NCBI RefSeq assembly: GCF_016093545.1
Contig: NZ_JADKYX010000005.1
Span: 1 to 64,000 of the forward strand
From: Massilia rhizosphaerae
Lineage (GTDB): Bacteria; Pseudomonadota; Gammaproteobacteria; Burkholderiales; Burkholderiaceae_D
Length of the DNA stretch: 64,000 nt
Direction: 5' to 3'
Shown piece after piece: positions 42,036 to 50,427 of the stretch. A model generated the notes under the pieces. That model ran no database searches and was not told the origin of the DNA. It was given only the letters and a program-made list of their open reading frames with translations. Made by a program: the position numbers and the translations under genes. Positions within the stretch are counted from its first letter, which is position 1. Each line of letters begins with the position of its first letter.

Positions 42036-43340
42036 ATGACGGACCCCTCGACGCGGCAGTACCGGTTTTCCCTCGTGATGATCACCACGCTGTTTTTCAT
42101 GTGGGGATTCGTCCATAACCTCGATCCCATCCTGATCCCGCACCTGCGGCGGTCGTTCAGCCTGACGGTGCTGCAGTCCGCGCTCGTCGATTCGGCCGTG
42201 TTCATCGCGTACTTCGTGATGGCGCTGCCGGCCGGCATGCTGATCCACCGGGCGGGCTACAAGGCCGCCATCATCTGCGGCCTGCTGCTGTTCGCCACCG
42301 GCTCGATGATGTTCATCCCGGCCGCGAACACGCAGCAATACATCGTGTTCCTGGCCGCGCTGTTCACCATCGCGTGCGGCCTGACGATCCTGGAGACGGC
42401 CGCCAATCCGTACGTGACCCTGCTCGGCGACCCGGGCCGGGCGGCCCAGCGGATCAACCTGGCGCAGTCGTTCAACGGCCTGGCGGCCACGCTGGCGCCG
42501 ATCATCGGCGCGCGCCTGATCCTCGTGCACGGCGCGAACGACCAGCAGCTGGCCGCCATGCCGGCCGCCGCGCGCCAGGCGGCGCTGGCGGCCGAAGCGG
42601 CCAGCGTGAAAGGCCCGTACATGGTGCTGGGCCTCGTCATCCTGGCGATCGCCGTCGTGTTCTACTTCCTGAAACTGCCGGAGGTGGCGTCCAGCAAGGC
42701 CGGCAGCGGAGCGGCCAAGGGTTCGATCGCCGAAGCCCTGCGGGTGCCGTCGATCCGCCGCGGCGCCGTCGCGCAATTCTTCTACGTGGGCGCGCAGGTC
42801 TGCGTGTTCAGCTTCTTCATCCTGTACGCCACCCGGTCGGCGGGCGTGTCGCCCGTGAGGGCCGCCGATTACCTGGGATGGGGCTGCGGCATGGCGTTCA
42901 TGGTCGGCCGCTTCGTCGGCACGGGTCTGATGCGCGTCGTGGCGCCGGCGCGGCTGCTGTGGCGCTATGCGCTGATCTGCATCGTGCTCGCGGGCGTGGC
43001 GATGATGGCGCAAGGCCTCGTCAGCATCGCGGCCGTGATCGGCATCGCGTTCTTCATGTCGATCATGTTCCCCACCATCTTTTCGCTGGGCCTGTCCGGC
43101 GCGGGCGAGCACGCCGACATGGGCAGTGGCCTGATCATCATGTCCATCGTCGGCGGCGCTTTGCTGCCGCTGGTGTTCGGCTTCGTCAGCGACGTCACGC
43201 ACAACGTGCAGTTCGGCTACGCCGTGCCGCTCGCGTGCTTCGTCGTCATCGCGTGGTTCGCGCGCACCGCGCTGGCGGAAGACAGCAGCAAAGCCCGCGC
43301 CGCCGCGCCATCTTCCATGGGAGTCACCAAACGTGTTTGA
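42036..43340 (+). CDS. fucP: L-fucose:proton symporter
   Basis: A 434-aa major-facilitator protein of the FucP branch with 12 membrane helices. The N-terminus TLFFMWGFVHNLDPILIPHL, the second helix region DSAVFIAYFVMALPAGMLIHRAGYK, and ETAANPYVTLLGDPGRAAQRINLAQSFNG near residue 120 are hallmark FucP/GluP sequences. It brings L-fucose in with protons and needs no kinase, in keeping with a non-phosphorylating pathway. It overlaps the following dehydrogenase gene by eight bases. Confidence 0.93.
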   Translation: MTDPSTRQYRFSLVMITTLFFMWGFVHNLDPILIPHLRRSFSLTVLQSALVDSAVFIAYFVMALPAGMLIHRAGYKAAIICGLLLFATGSMMFIPAANTQQYIVFLAALFTIACGLTILETAANPYVTLLGDPGRAAQRINLAQSFNGLAATLAPIIGARLILVHGANDQQLAAMPAAARQAALAAEAASVKGPYMVLGLVILAIAVVFYFLKLPEVASSKAGSGAAKGSIAEALRVPSIRRGAVAQFFYVGAQVCVFSFFILYATRSAGVSPVRAADYLGWGCGMAFMVGRFVGTGLMRVVAPARLLWRYALICIVLAGVAMMAQGLVSIAAVIGIAFFMSIMFPTIFSLGLSGAGEHADMGSGLIIMSIVGGALLPLVFGFVSDVTHNVQFGYAVPLACFVVIAWFARTALAEDSSKARAAAPSSMGVTKRV

Positions 43341-44097
43341 ACTGAAGGACAAGAAGGCCGTGATCACGGGCGCCGGTAGCGGGATCGGTAAGTCGATCGC
43401 CATGCTGTTCGCGCAGCAGGGCGCGCACGTGCACGTCGTCGACCTGGACGAAGCCGCGTGCGCGCAGGTGGTCGGCGAGATCCGCGAGGCGGGGGGGCAG
43501 GCGTCGGCCCACGCCTGCGACGTGTCGCGCCAGGCCCAGGTGGAGGCGCTGATGCAGGCGATCGGACCGGTCGGCATCCTGATCAACAACGCCGGCATCG
43601 CCCACATCGGCAAGGCGGACAACACGAGCGAAGAGGATTTCGACCGTGTCATGAGCGTCAACGTGAAGGGCGTCTACAACTGCCTGCACGCCGCGATCCC
43701 GCAACTGCGCGCGAACGGCGGCGGCGTCATCGTCAACATGGCGTCGGTCGCGGCCTGGGTCGGCATCAAGGAGCGCTTCGCGTACTCCACGGCCAAGGGC
43801 GCGGTGATGGCGATGACCCTGTCGGTCGCCAAGGACTACCTGGGGGACGGGATCCGCTGCAATTCGATCTCGCCGGGGCGCGTGCACACGCCGTTCGTCG
43901 ACGGTTTCCTGGCGCGGAACTATCCGGGCCGCGAGGCGGAGATGTTCGAACAGCTGTCGAAGACCCAGCCCATCGGCCGCATGGCCAAGCCGGCGGAAGT
44001 GGCCGCGCTGGCGTTATACTTGTGCAGCGACGAGGCGGCCTTCATCACCGGCACCGACTACCCGATCGACGGCGGCTTCATCACCCTGAACTCATAA
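43333..44097 (+). CDS. SDR-family oxidoreductase, probable 2-keto-3-deoxy-L-fuconate dehydrogenase
   Basis: A 254-aa short-chain dehydrogenase. It shows the nucleotide-binding TGAGSGIGKSIAMLFAQ, the NNAG motif, the catalytic Ser in NMASVAAWVG, the Tyr-x3-Lys pair in YSTAKGAVM, and ITGTDYPIDGGF at the end. It should oxidise 2-keto-3-deoxy-L-fuconate to the 2,4-diketo acid with NAD. GTG 43333 is used as start; it lies inside the end of fucP and has GGAG nine bases ahead. A fucose dehydrogenase role is possible, since some clusters use an SDR for that step. Confidence 0.88.
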   Translation: MFELKDKKAVITGAGSGIGKSIAMLFAQQGAHVHVVDLDEAACAQVVGEIREAGGQASAHACDVSRQAQVEALMQAIGPVGILINNAGIAHIGKADNTSEEDFDRVMSVNVKGVYNCLHAAIPQLRANGGGVIVNMASVAAWVGIKERFAYSTAKGAVMAMTLSVAKDYLGDGIRCNSISPGRVHTPFVDGFLARNYPGREAEMFEQLSKTQPIGRMAKPAEVAALALYLCSDEAAFITGTDYPIDGGFITLNS

Positions 44098-44106
44098 GCC
44101 CGCCCG

Positions 44107-45237
44107 ATGATCATCTCTTCCGCCACCGACTACCGCGAAGCGGCGCGCCGCAAGCTGCCGCCGTTCCTGTTCCACTATCTCGACGGCGGCTCCGGTACCG
44201 AAACCACCTTGCGCGCCAACGTCGACGACCTGCAGCGCGTGGCCCTGCGCCAGCGCGTGCTCAAGGGATCGGAAACGCTGGACCTGTCGGCCGAGTGGTT
44301 CGGCGTGAAGCATGATCTGCCGCTGGCACTGGCCCCGATCGGCCTGGCCGGCATGTATGCGCGGCGCGGCGAAGTGCAGGCGGCGCGGGTGGCGGCGGAA
44401 CGGCATATCCCGTTCATCCAGTCGACCGTGTCCGTGTGCCCGCTGCACGAAGTGGTGGCGCAGTCGTCCCAGCCGATCTGGTGCCAGCTGTACGTGCTGA
44501 AGGACCGCGGCTTCATGCGCGACTACCTGCGGCGCGCGCGCGAGCTGGGCATCAACACGCTCGTGTTCACCGTCGACATGCCGGTGCCCGGCGCGCGCTA
44601 CCGCGACGCCCACTCCGGCATGAGCGGCCGCCACGGCCCGCTGCGGCGGGTGCTGCAGGCCATGCTGCATCCGCGCTGGGCGCTGGACGTGGGCCTGTTC
44701 GGCCGGCCTCACGACCTGGGCAACATCTCGACGTACCGCGGCCATCCGACGGGGCTCGCGGACTACATCGGCTGGCTGGCCGCCAACTTCGATCCGGGCA
44801 TCGGCTGGAGCGACCTGCAGTGGATCCGCGACGAATGGCAGGGGCCCATGATCATCAAGGGCATCCTCGACGCCGGCGACGCGCGCGACGCGAAATCGTT
44901 CGGCGCGGACGGCATCATCGTGTCCAACCACGGCGGGCGCCAGCTGGACGGCGCGCTGTCCACGGCGAAGGCGCTGCCGGCCATCGCCCAGGCGGTCAAG
45001 GGCGACCTCACGATCTTCGCCGATTCCGGCGTGCGCACGGGCCTCGACGTCGTGCGCCTGCTGGCACTGGGCGCGGACGGCGTGCTGATCGGCCGCGCTT
45101 TCGTGTATGCCCTCGCCACGAGCGGCGCGGCGGGCGTGCGCAACCTGCTCGCGATCCTGGAAAAGGATATCCGGACCAGCATGGTGCTCACCGGCGTGAA
45201 GTCGGTGCGCGACATCGACCCGTCCTGCCTGGCCTGA
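44107..45237 (+). CDS. lldD: FMN-dependent L-lactate dehydrogenase
   Basis: A 376-aa FMN-dependent alpha-hydroxy-acid dehydrogenase that oxidises L-lactate to pyruvate at the membrane. It has the N-terminal [23 protein letters not shown]-binding segments ([28 protein letters not shown]), and the active-site His in [12 protein letters not shown] near residue 280. [16 protein letters not shown] closes the barrel. L-Lactate is the expected second product of the fucose route, so its place here is coherent. It is the last gene of the first fucose unit and lacks a clear ribosome site, suggesting dependence on upstream translation. Confidence 0.92.
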   Translation: MIISSATDYREAARRKLPPFLFHYLDGGSGTETTLRANVDDLQRVALRQRVLKGSETLDLSAEWFGVKHDLPLALAPIGLAGMYARRGEVQAARVAAERHIPFIQSTVSVCPLHEVVAQSSQPIWCQLYVLKDRGFMRDYLRRARELGINTLVFTVDMPVPGARYRDAHSGMSGRHGPLRRVLQAMLHPRWALDVGLFGRPHDLGNISTYRGHPTGLADYIGWLAANFDPGIGWSDLQWIRDEWQGPMIIKGILDAGDARDAKSFGADGIIVSNHGGRQLDGALSTAKALPAIAQAVKGDLTIFADSGVRTGLDVVRLLALGADGVLIGRAFVYALATSGAAGVRNLLAILEKDIRTSMVLTGVKSVRDIDPSCLA

Positions 45238-45291
45238 GCGAATACCGGGAGGAGTGCGGCACGGCGCCGCATTTCGCCCATGATTGTCCTG

Positions 45292-45307
45292 AATTTATAG
45301 AATACAA
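45292..45307. promoter_or_regulatory. 16-bp repeat, probable GntR operator (copy 2)
   Basis: AATTTATAGAATACAA, identical to 38461-38476, ending nine bases before the start codon of the zinc alcohol dehydrogenase gene. It again covers the TATAGAAT minus-10 candidate, so a bound repressor would block transcription of 45317 onward. Confidence 0.6.
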
Positions 45308-45316
45308 AGGAAAAAA

Positions 45317-46336
45317 ATGGAACAGATGAAAAGCGTCGTATGCGTGGCCCCCGGCGAACTGCGCCTGGGGCACGGGCCGGTCCCCGTGGCGGCCGCCAAT
45401 GAGGTGCTGCTGCGCGTGCGCCGCATCGGCGTTTGCGGCACGGACATGCACATCTTCCGCGGCACCCAGCCGTTCCTGGCCTATCCGCGCGTGATGGGGC
45501 ACGAGCTGTCCGGCGAAGTGGTCACGGCGCCTGCCGGATCCGGCCTCGCGGCGGGCGACGAAGTGTTCGTGATGCCGTACCTGTCGTGCGGCGAATGCGT
45601 CGCCTGCCGCAAAGGCAAGACCAATTGCTGCACCCGGATCCAGGTGCTGGGCGTGCACCGCGACGGCGGCATGGCCGAGTACCTGGCCGTGCCCGCGCAG
45701 TTCGTGCTCAAGACGGAAGGCATCTCGCTGGACGACGCGGCCATGCTGGAATTCCTCGCGATCGGCATGCACGCGGTGCGCCGCGGGGCCGTGACGGCCG
45801 GGCAGCGCGTGCTGGTCGTGGGCGCCGGGCCGATCGGCGTGGCGCTGGCGGTGTTCGCGGCGCTCAAGGGCGGCCAGGTCACCGTGCTCGACGCGCGCGC
45901 CGACCGCCTCGGCTTCTGCAAGGACGTGCTGCGCGTCGCGCACACCGTGACGGCGGGCGAGGGCGACCGCGAGGCGCTGTCCGCCATCACGGACGGCGAC
46001 TTCTTCGACGTGGTGTTCGACGCCACCGGCAACATCAAGGCCATGGAACGGGGCCTGGACTTCGTCGCGCACGGCGGCACGTACGTCCTGGTGTCGATCG
46101 TGCCGGACCGGTTGTCGTTCGCCGATCCTGAGTTCCACAAGCGCGAGACGACGCTGCTGGGCAGCCGCAACGCGACCGTGGACGACTTCCGCGAGGTGAT
46201 CGCGGCGGTGAAGGCGGGCCTGGTGCCGACGCGGGCCATGAACACGCACCGCGCCACCCTGGACGAGTTCGTCGACACCCTGCCGCGCTGGATGGACCCG
46301 GCCAGCGGCGTGATCAAGGCCATCGTCGAGGTTTGA
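45317..46336 (+). CDS. Zinc-type alcohol dehydrogenase
   Basis: A 339-aa medium-chain dehydrogenase. The catalytic zinc ligands are in RIGVCGTDMH and GHELSGEV, the structural zinc site is CGECVACRKGKTNCC near residue 92, and the NAD site is VVGAGPIGVALAVFAA near residue 170. It resembles sugar-acid dehydrogenases of the L-galactonate/L-gulonate 5-dehydrogenase group. The substrate in this cluster is uncertain: it may act on another 6-deoxy-sugar acid, on L-galactonate, or back up the first oxidation. It starts a second transcription unit with its own operator copy and AAAGGAAAAAA ahead of the ATG. Confidence 0.85.
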   Translation: MEQMKSVVCVAPGELRLGHGPVPVAAANEVLLRVRRIGVCGTDMHIFRGTQPFLAYPRVMGHELSGEVVTAPAGSGLAAGDEVFVMPYLSCGECVACRKGKTNCCTRIQVLGVHRDGGMAEYLAVPAQFVLKTEGISLDDAAMLEFLAIGMHAVRRGAVTAGQRVLVVGAGPIGVALAVFAALKGGQVTVLDARADRLGFCKDVLRVAHTVTAGEGDREALSAITDGDFFDVVFDATGNIKAMERGLDFVAHGGTYVLVSIVPDRLSFADPEFHKRETTLLGSRNATVDDFREVIAAVKAGLVPTRAMNTHRATLDEFVDTLPRWMDPASGVIKAIVEV

Positions 46337-46412
46337 ATGGCGACTCTTCCCGCAGCGGCACCGACATCCGGTAGAATGGCGGATCGTCCACACGGACCGG
46401 ACTCCGGACTTC

Positions 46413-47321
46413 ATGGCCAGACCTCCCACCATCTTCAAGCGCAGCGCGAACCTGCTGCTGCAGTACATTGCCGACCATGTGGTGGTCGGCGAACCGCTGC
46501 CGACCGAGCAGCACATGGCCGAAATGGGGGAGGGCAGCCGCACGGCGATCCGCAGCGCGCTGGCGCACTTCCACGAGTGCGGCCTGATCAGCGACCTGAA
46601 GGAACGCCGCCTGCTGCGCAAGCCGCTGCCCACGGATTACTTCGAGCTGGACGAACTGCGCACGGGCGCGGACCGCATTCGCGAAGTGCTGATGGAGCGG
46701 ATCTACCGCAGCGACCTGCCGCCCGGCGCGGAGTTCTCGGAAACGGAACTGGCGCGCGCGGCCGGCACGAGCACGATCAGCGTGCGCGAATTCCTGATCG
46801 GCTTTTCGCATTCGGGCCTGATCGAGAAGAAGCCGCGCGGCGGCTGGCGCCTGTGCGCGTTCGACCGCTCGTTCGCGATGGAGCTGGCCGACATGCGCCA
46901 GATGTTCGAGTTCGCCGCCATCGACCGCTTCGTCGCGCTGGCGCCGGAGGATCCGGCGTACGCGGAGCTGCAAGGGCTGATTGCGCGGCACGAGCAGCTG
47001 GGTTCCGTGATGCCCACGCATCACAAGGATTTTCCGGCGCTCGACCGGGACTTCCACGCCTTCCTGATGGGGCAGTTGAACAACCGCTTCGCGCTGGGCT
47101 TCTTCGACCTCGTCTCGCTCGTGTTCCACTACCACTATCAATGGGACAAGTCGCAGGAAATGGTGCGCAACGAGTACGCGGTGCACGAGCACCTGGACAT
47201 CCTGCGGGCGCTGGCGCGGCGCGACGTCACCGAGGCGCGCGAGGCGATGCGCATCCACTTGAATTCGGCGCGCAGCACCTTGCTGCAGGCGATCCGCGTC
47301 CGGGAAATGAAGGCACGCTGA
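46413..47321 (+). CDS. GntR-family (FCD) transcriptional regulator of the fucose cluster
   Basis: A 302-aa regulator with FCD-type C-terminal helical domain. DNA-binding helices are seen in LPPGAEFSETELARAAGTST followed by VREFLIGFSHSGLIEKKPRGGW (about residues 105-145), and the FCD ligand region runs from FEFAAIDRFVAL, with His-containing stretches (ARHEQLGSVMPTHHKDF) that could bind a metal. An extra N-terminal winged-helix-like segment (VVGEPLPTEQHMAEMGEGSRTAIRSAL) is present, so it may have two DNA-binding domains, which is unusual. It is the probable repressor acting at the two 16-bp repeats. Confidence 0.88.
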   Translation: MARPPTIFKRSANLLLQYIADHVVVGEPLPTEQHMAEMGEGSRTAIRSALAHFHECGLISDLKERRLLRKPLPTDYFELDELRTGADRIREVLMERIYRSDLPPGAEFSETELARAAGTSTISVREFLIGFSHSGLIEKKPRGGWRLCAFDRSFAMELADMRQMFEFAAIDRFVALAPEDPAYAELQGLIARHEQLGSVMPTHHKDFPALDRDFHAFLMGQLNNRFALGFFDLVSLVFHYHYQWDKSQEMVRNEYAVHEHLDILRALARRDVTEAREAMRIHLNSARSTLLQAIRVREMKAR

Positions 47322-47346
47322 CGCCCGCCCGGGCGGGGGAGGGCGC

Positions 47347-48177
47347 ATGATGCTCGTCGACGCCCACCAGCACTTCTGGCGCCTGGCCGACCGCAACGGC
47401 GCCTGGCCGCCGCCGGAACTCTCCGCCATCTACCGCGACTTTTTTCCCGACGACCTGGCGCCGCTGCTCGCGCGCCACGGCGTCGCCGCGACCGTGCTCG
47501 TGCAATCCATGCCCAACGAGGACGACACCCGCTTCATGCTCGACCTGGCGCGGCGCCACCCGTTCATCAAGGGCGTGGTCGGCTGGACCGACCTGAAGGC
47601 GCCCGACGCGCCGGCGCGCATCGCCGCGCTGGCGGCCGATCCGGCGCTCAAGGGCTTGCGTCCCATGCTGCAGGACATCGCGGACGGCGACTGGATCGCC
47701 GACCCCGCGCTGGGCCCTGGCGTGCAGGCCATGCTGCGCCATGGACTCAGCTTCGACGCGCTGGTCCTGCCGCGCCACCTGCCCGCGCTGCTCGCATTCG
47801 CCGAGCGCCATCCCGAGCTGCCGATCGTGATCGACCACGGCGCCAAGCCGCTGATCGCGGACGGCGTGCTCGAGCCATGGCGCGGCGACATCGCGCGCCT
47901 GGCCGCGCTGCCGCAGGTGTGCTGCAAGCTGTCCGGGCTCGTCACGGAAGCTGGCCCCGGCTGGGGCGTCGAACGCCTGCGCCCGTACGTCGCGCACCTG
48001 CTCGCGAGCTTCGGCCCGCAGCGCCTGATCTGGGGCAGCGACTGGCCCGTGCTGAACCTGGCCGCCGACTACGCCGGCTGGATCGCCGCGTGCGCGTCGC
48101 TGCTGGACCATCTCGGCGAGCCGGACCGGCAAGCCATCTTCGGGCTGAACGCCCGCCGTTTCTACCGTATCGATTGA
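47347..48177 (+). CDS. Amidohydrolase-family lactonase, probable L-fuconolactonase
   Basis: A 276-aa protein of the COG3618 amidohydrolase group. It begins MLVDAHQHFWRLADRNGAWP with the metal-binding His-x-His near the N-terminus, has PIVIDHGAKP near residue 160, and ends with WGSDWPVLNLAADYAGW holding the catalytic Asp. Members open L-fucono-1,5-lactone and similar lactones, which is the step after the fucose dehydrogenase. ATG 47347 is 25 bp after the regulator stop and has GGGGGAGGGCGC ahead. The mutarotase gene follows by 9 bp. Confidence 0.88.
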   Translation: MMLVDAHQHFWRLADRNGAWPPPELSAIYRDFFPDDLAPLLARHGVAATVLVQSMPNEDDTRFMLDLARRHPFIKGVVGWTDLKAPDAPARIAALAADPALKGLRPMLQDIADGDWIADPALGPGVQAMLRHGLSFDALVLPRHLPALLAFAERHPELPIVIDHGAKPLIADGVLEPWRGDIARLAALPQVCCKLSGLVTEAGPGWGVERLRPYVAHLLASFGPQRLIWGSDWPVLNLAADYAGWIAACASLLDHLGEPDRQAIFGLNARRFYRID

Positions 48178-48186
48178 GGAGACACC

Positions 48187-48516
48187 ATGCAGAGAATGGG
48201 AATGATGATCGGCATCGCGCCGGACAGGATCGCGGAATACAAGGCGCTGCACGCCGCCGTGTGGCCGCAGGTGCTGGCGCGGCTGACCGAGGCCAACGTG
48301 CGCAACTACACGATCTTCCTGCGCGAGCCGGAGAACGTGATGTTCGGCTATTGGGAATACCACGGCACCGACTTCGAGGCCGACATGCGGCACATCGCGG
48401 CCGATCCGGAAACGCAGCGCTGGTGGACGTTCTGCAGCCCGTGCCAGGTGCCGCTGGCGAGCCGCGCGCCAGGCGAACACTGGGCCATGATGGAGCCCGT
48501 GTTCCACATGGACTAA
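48187..48516 (+). CDS. L-fucose/L-rhamnose mutarotase-like protein
   Basis: A 109-aa protein of the RhaM-type mutarotase family (dimeric ferredoxin-like fold), which interconverts alpha and beta anomers of 6-deoxy sugars. It shows DRIAEYKALHAAVWPQVLARL with the conserved His, NYTIFLREPENVMFGYWEY and RWWTFCSPCQVPL. L-Fucose is the likely substrate here because of the neighbours. The ATG follows TTGAGGAGACACC. It is the last gene of the fucose cluster, and an insertion-sequence remnant begins just after it. Confidence 0.88.
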   Translation: MQRMGMMIGIAPDRIAEYKALHAAVWPQVLARLTEANVRNYTIFLREPENVMFGYWEYHGTDFEADMRHIAADPETQRWWTFCSPCQVPLASRAPGEHWAMMEPVFHMD

Positions 48517-48534
48517 GAACCTATTATGGGTTGA

Positions 48535-48729
48535 TATGGGCTTATTGGAACCGCCAGGCTGAACGGTATCGACCCCGAAGCCTGGTTGCGCCACGTGCTG
48601 ACGCATATCGCCGATCATCCCGTGAATTGTGTCGACGACTTCCTGCCCTTGAACTGTGCCGCCAACCTGGCCGGCCGAACTCCGCTTCCCGGCGGTGTGA
48701 CGAGCATGATCTCGTATCGATCTCGATAA
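48535..48729 (+). pseudogene. IS66-family transposase C-terminal remnant
   Basis: The reading frame ending at the stop 48727-48729 gives IGTARLNGIDPEAWLRHVLT and then HIADHPVNCVDDFLPLNCA, which is the C-terminal sequence of IS66-type TnpC transposases. It has no start codon; a stop at 48532-48534 limits it upstream. The rest of the element is absent. About 40 bases past the homologous part are unrelated. It fills most of the 307-bp gap between the mutarotase gene and the first HAF-repeat gene. Confidence 0.8.
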
Positions 48730-48823
48730 CTCGACACGGTGCCGGGAAGACGCTTACGCAGAGCTCGAGAATGCGGCTGGCAAGCTAACTTTGCGATCCT
48801 GGTTTTTTTTGGTACGGCGACCG

Positions 48824-50371
48824 TCAGCCCTTGGTGTCGACCGGCGCGGCAAGCCCTTGCACCACCACATGACGCGTCACGCTAGCGCTATGCCCGGCCT
48901 TGTCGGTAACCTTGAAGGATACCTCGTAGATTCCAGGTTTGCTGTAAACGTGGCTGGCGTTCGCGCTGCCCTCGCCATTGCGCTCGATGGCATTTTGCGT
49001 CGGGTCGCTGCTGCCGTCGCCCCACGACCAGCTGACGGTGTGCACCGCGGAGGTATTTTCGTCAGCCAGACTGGCTGAGACCAGGTAGGGCGAGCCGGCA
49101 GCCACCACGGCTGGCGCTTCGATCGGGCCAACTGCGGCGCCGCAACCGCAGCGATTCGGCTTGAGCAGCGCCAGCCCGGTGTTGGTTTGCACGACGATGG
49201 ACCCGTTATCCGAGATCGCCAGCGCCGATTGCAGCACCATGCCCCTGGGCAGGTAGCGAATCCGCTTGTTCAGGTCGATCATCCCGCTGGCGTAGGTCCA
49301 CACGAAGGCGTGGAACACCGCCGGGTCCTTCAACGCCGATTCGCCGACCACCTCACCGTAGTTGTTGGCGGCCAACGCGCGTGCAATCTGTCCGCCGGGC
49401 AGGGTGCCGATGTCCTTCATGCCGTAGCTGTGCGTCCAGGTCATCGCGTGATCGCGGCCGAGAGTTTTCTGGAGGGACCCGGCGATGCGCCCGCGCGAGC
49501 TCATGCCCAGTACGCTCGAGGTGACGCCACCATCGGTGCCGAGGTCGCGGATGCCGCCGGAGCGGGTCCACAGGAACACATGGCTCCTTCCGTTGGCGAT
49601 GCTCGCGTTGCCGGCGATTTCCCCGAGTTCGTCGACCGCGCGGGCCTCGGACTGGTTGCCGCCGCCCAGCGTGTCGATGTCGATCAGCCCAGTCGCGGGT
49701 GTCCAGGCGAAGGCATGGACGACGTCCGGCGAGAGAACGGCATTGCCGGCGATGAGGCCCGCATCGTTGATCGCGATGGCAAGCGATTGCCCGGTCCCGA
49801 GCGATCCGAGGTCGCGCTTGCTGCCAGGGCCCGTCCACCGCACCGCATGACCGGGCAGGGTGATAGTGGGGTCACGGTACGAGTCACCGACGGCGACACC
49901 GTAGTTGTTGACGTCGAGCGCCTCGGCAAACGGAGCGTCGTCCAACGGCAGCAGATCGAAGAGGCCCGCCTCCTTGCTCCAGATGAAAGGGTGGACCAGG
50001 CCTGTGTTGCCGACCGGGCTGGTGCCCACGACCTGTCCCTTGTCGTTCAAGCCGGTGGCGGTGCTGTTCAGCGAGCGGTCCAGGCCCGGGATATCGATGA
50101 TCGTCGTGCCATCGTAGAAGAAGGCAGCGGCGCCGATGTTGTACGCCACTTGTCCGTACTTGTTGATGACCGGGACGCGGATCACTTGACCGGTGCCGAG
50201 GTTGACGACGCTGTAGGTTGGCGCCGGAGCCATCGTCGCCTCTTGCATTGCCGCCGCGCCGGACCCGGGCTGCGTCGAGATGGTCTGCGCGCAGGCCAAT
50301 CCGGACAACAGCAAAGGCAGCACCAACAGCGGGAGGGGCCGGGTCAGGCATTGCAGGGTATGGTGCGGCAT
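48824..50371 (-). CDS. Secreted HAF-repeat protein with PKD domain (paralogue 1)
   Basis: A 515-aa exported protein. A signal peptide (LPLLVLPLLLSGLACAQ) is followed by about seven HAF-type repeats with the pattern D(I/L)GTL-GG-A-A-N--GEVVG (for example MKDIGTLPGGQIARALAANN). A conserved CGCGAAVGPI linker and a C-terminal PKD domain (VSWSWGDGSSDPTQNAIERN) follow. Function is not known; such repeats are thought to form extracellular beta structures. There is no sorting signal or membrane anchor at the C-terminus. ATG 50371 follows GGAGGATCT. It is a tandem paralogue of the next gene. Confidence 0.85.
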   Translation of the reverse strand: MPHHTLQCLTRPLPLLVLPLLLSGLACAQTISTQPGSGAAAMQEATMAPAPTYSVVNLGTGQVIRVPVINKYGQVAYNIGAAAFFYDGTTIIDIPGLDRSLNSTATGLNDKGQVVGTSPVGNTGLVHPFIWSKEAGLFDLLPLDDAPFAEALDVNNYGVAVGDSYRDPTITLPGHAVRWTGPGSKRDLGSLGTGQSLAIAINDAGLIAGNAVLSPDVVHAFAWTPATGLIDIDTLGGGNQSEARAVDELGEIAGNASIANGRSHVFLWTRSGGIRDLGTDGGVTSSVLGMSSRGRIAGSLQKTLGRDHAMTWTHSYGMKDIGTLPGGQIARALAANNYGEVVGESALKDPAVFHAFVWTYASGMIDLNKRIRYLPRGMVLQSALAISDNGSIVVQTNTGLALLKPNRCGCGAAVGPIEAPAVVAAGSPYLVSASLADENTSAVHTVSWSWGDGSSDPTQNAIERNGEGSANASHVYSKPGIYEVSFKVTDKAGHSASVTRHVVVQGLAAPVDTKG

Positions 50372-50427
50372 AGATCCTCCATGTGGAAGCTGCGTTTGTG
50401 GTCAGGTGAGTGTGTTACGTGCTCTTT

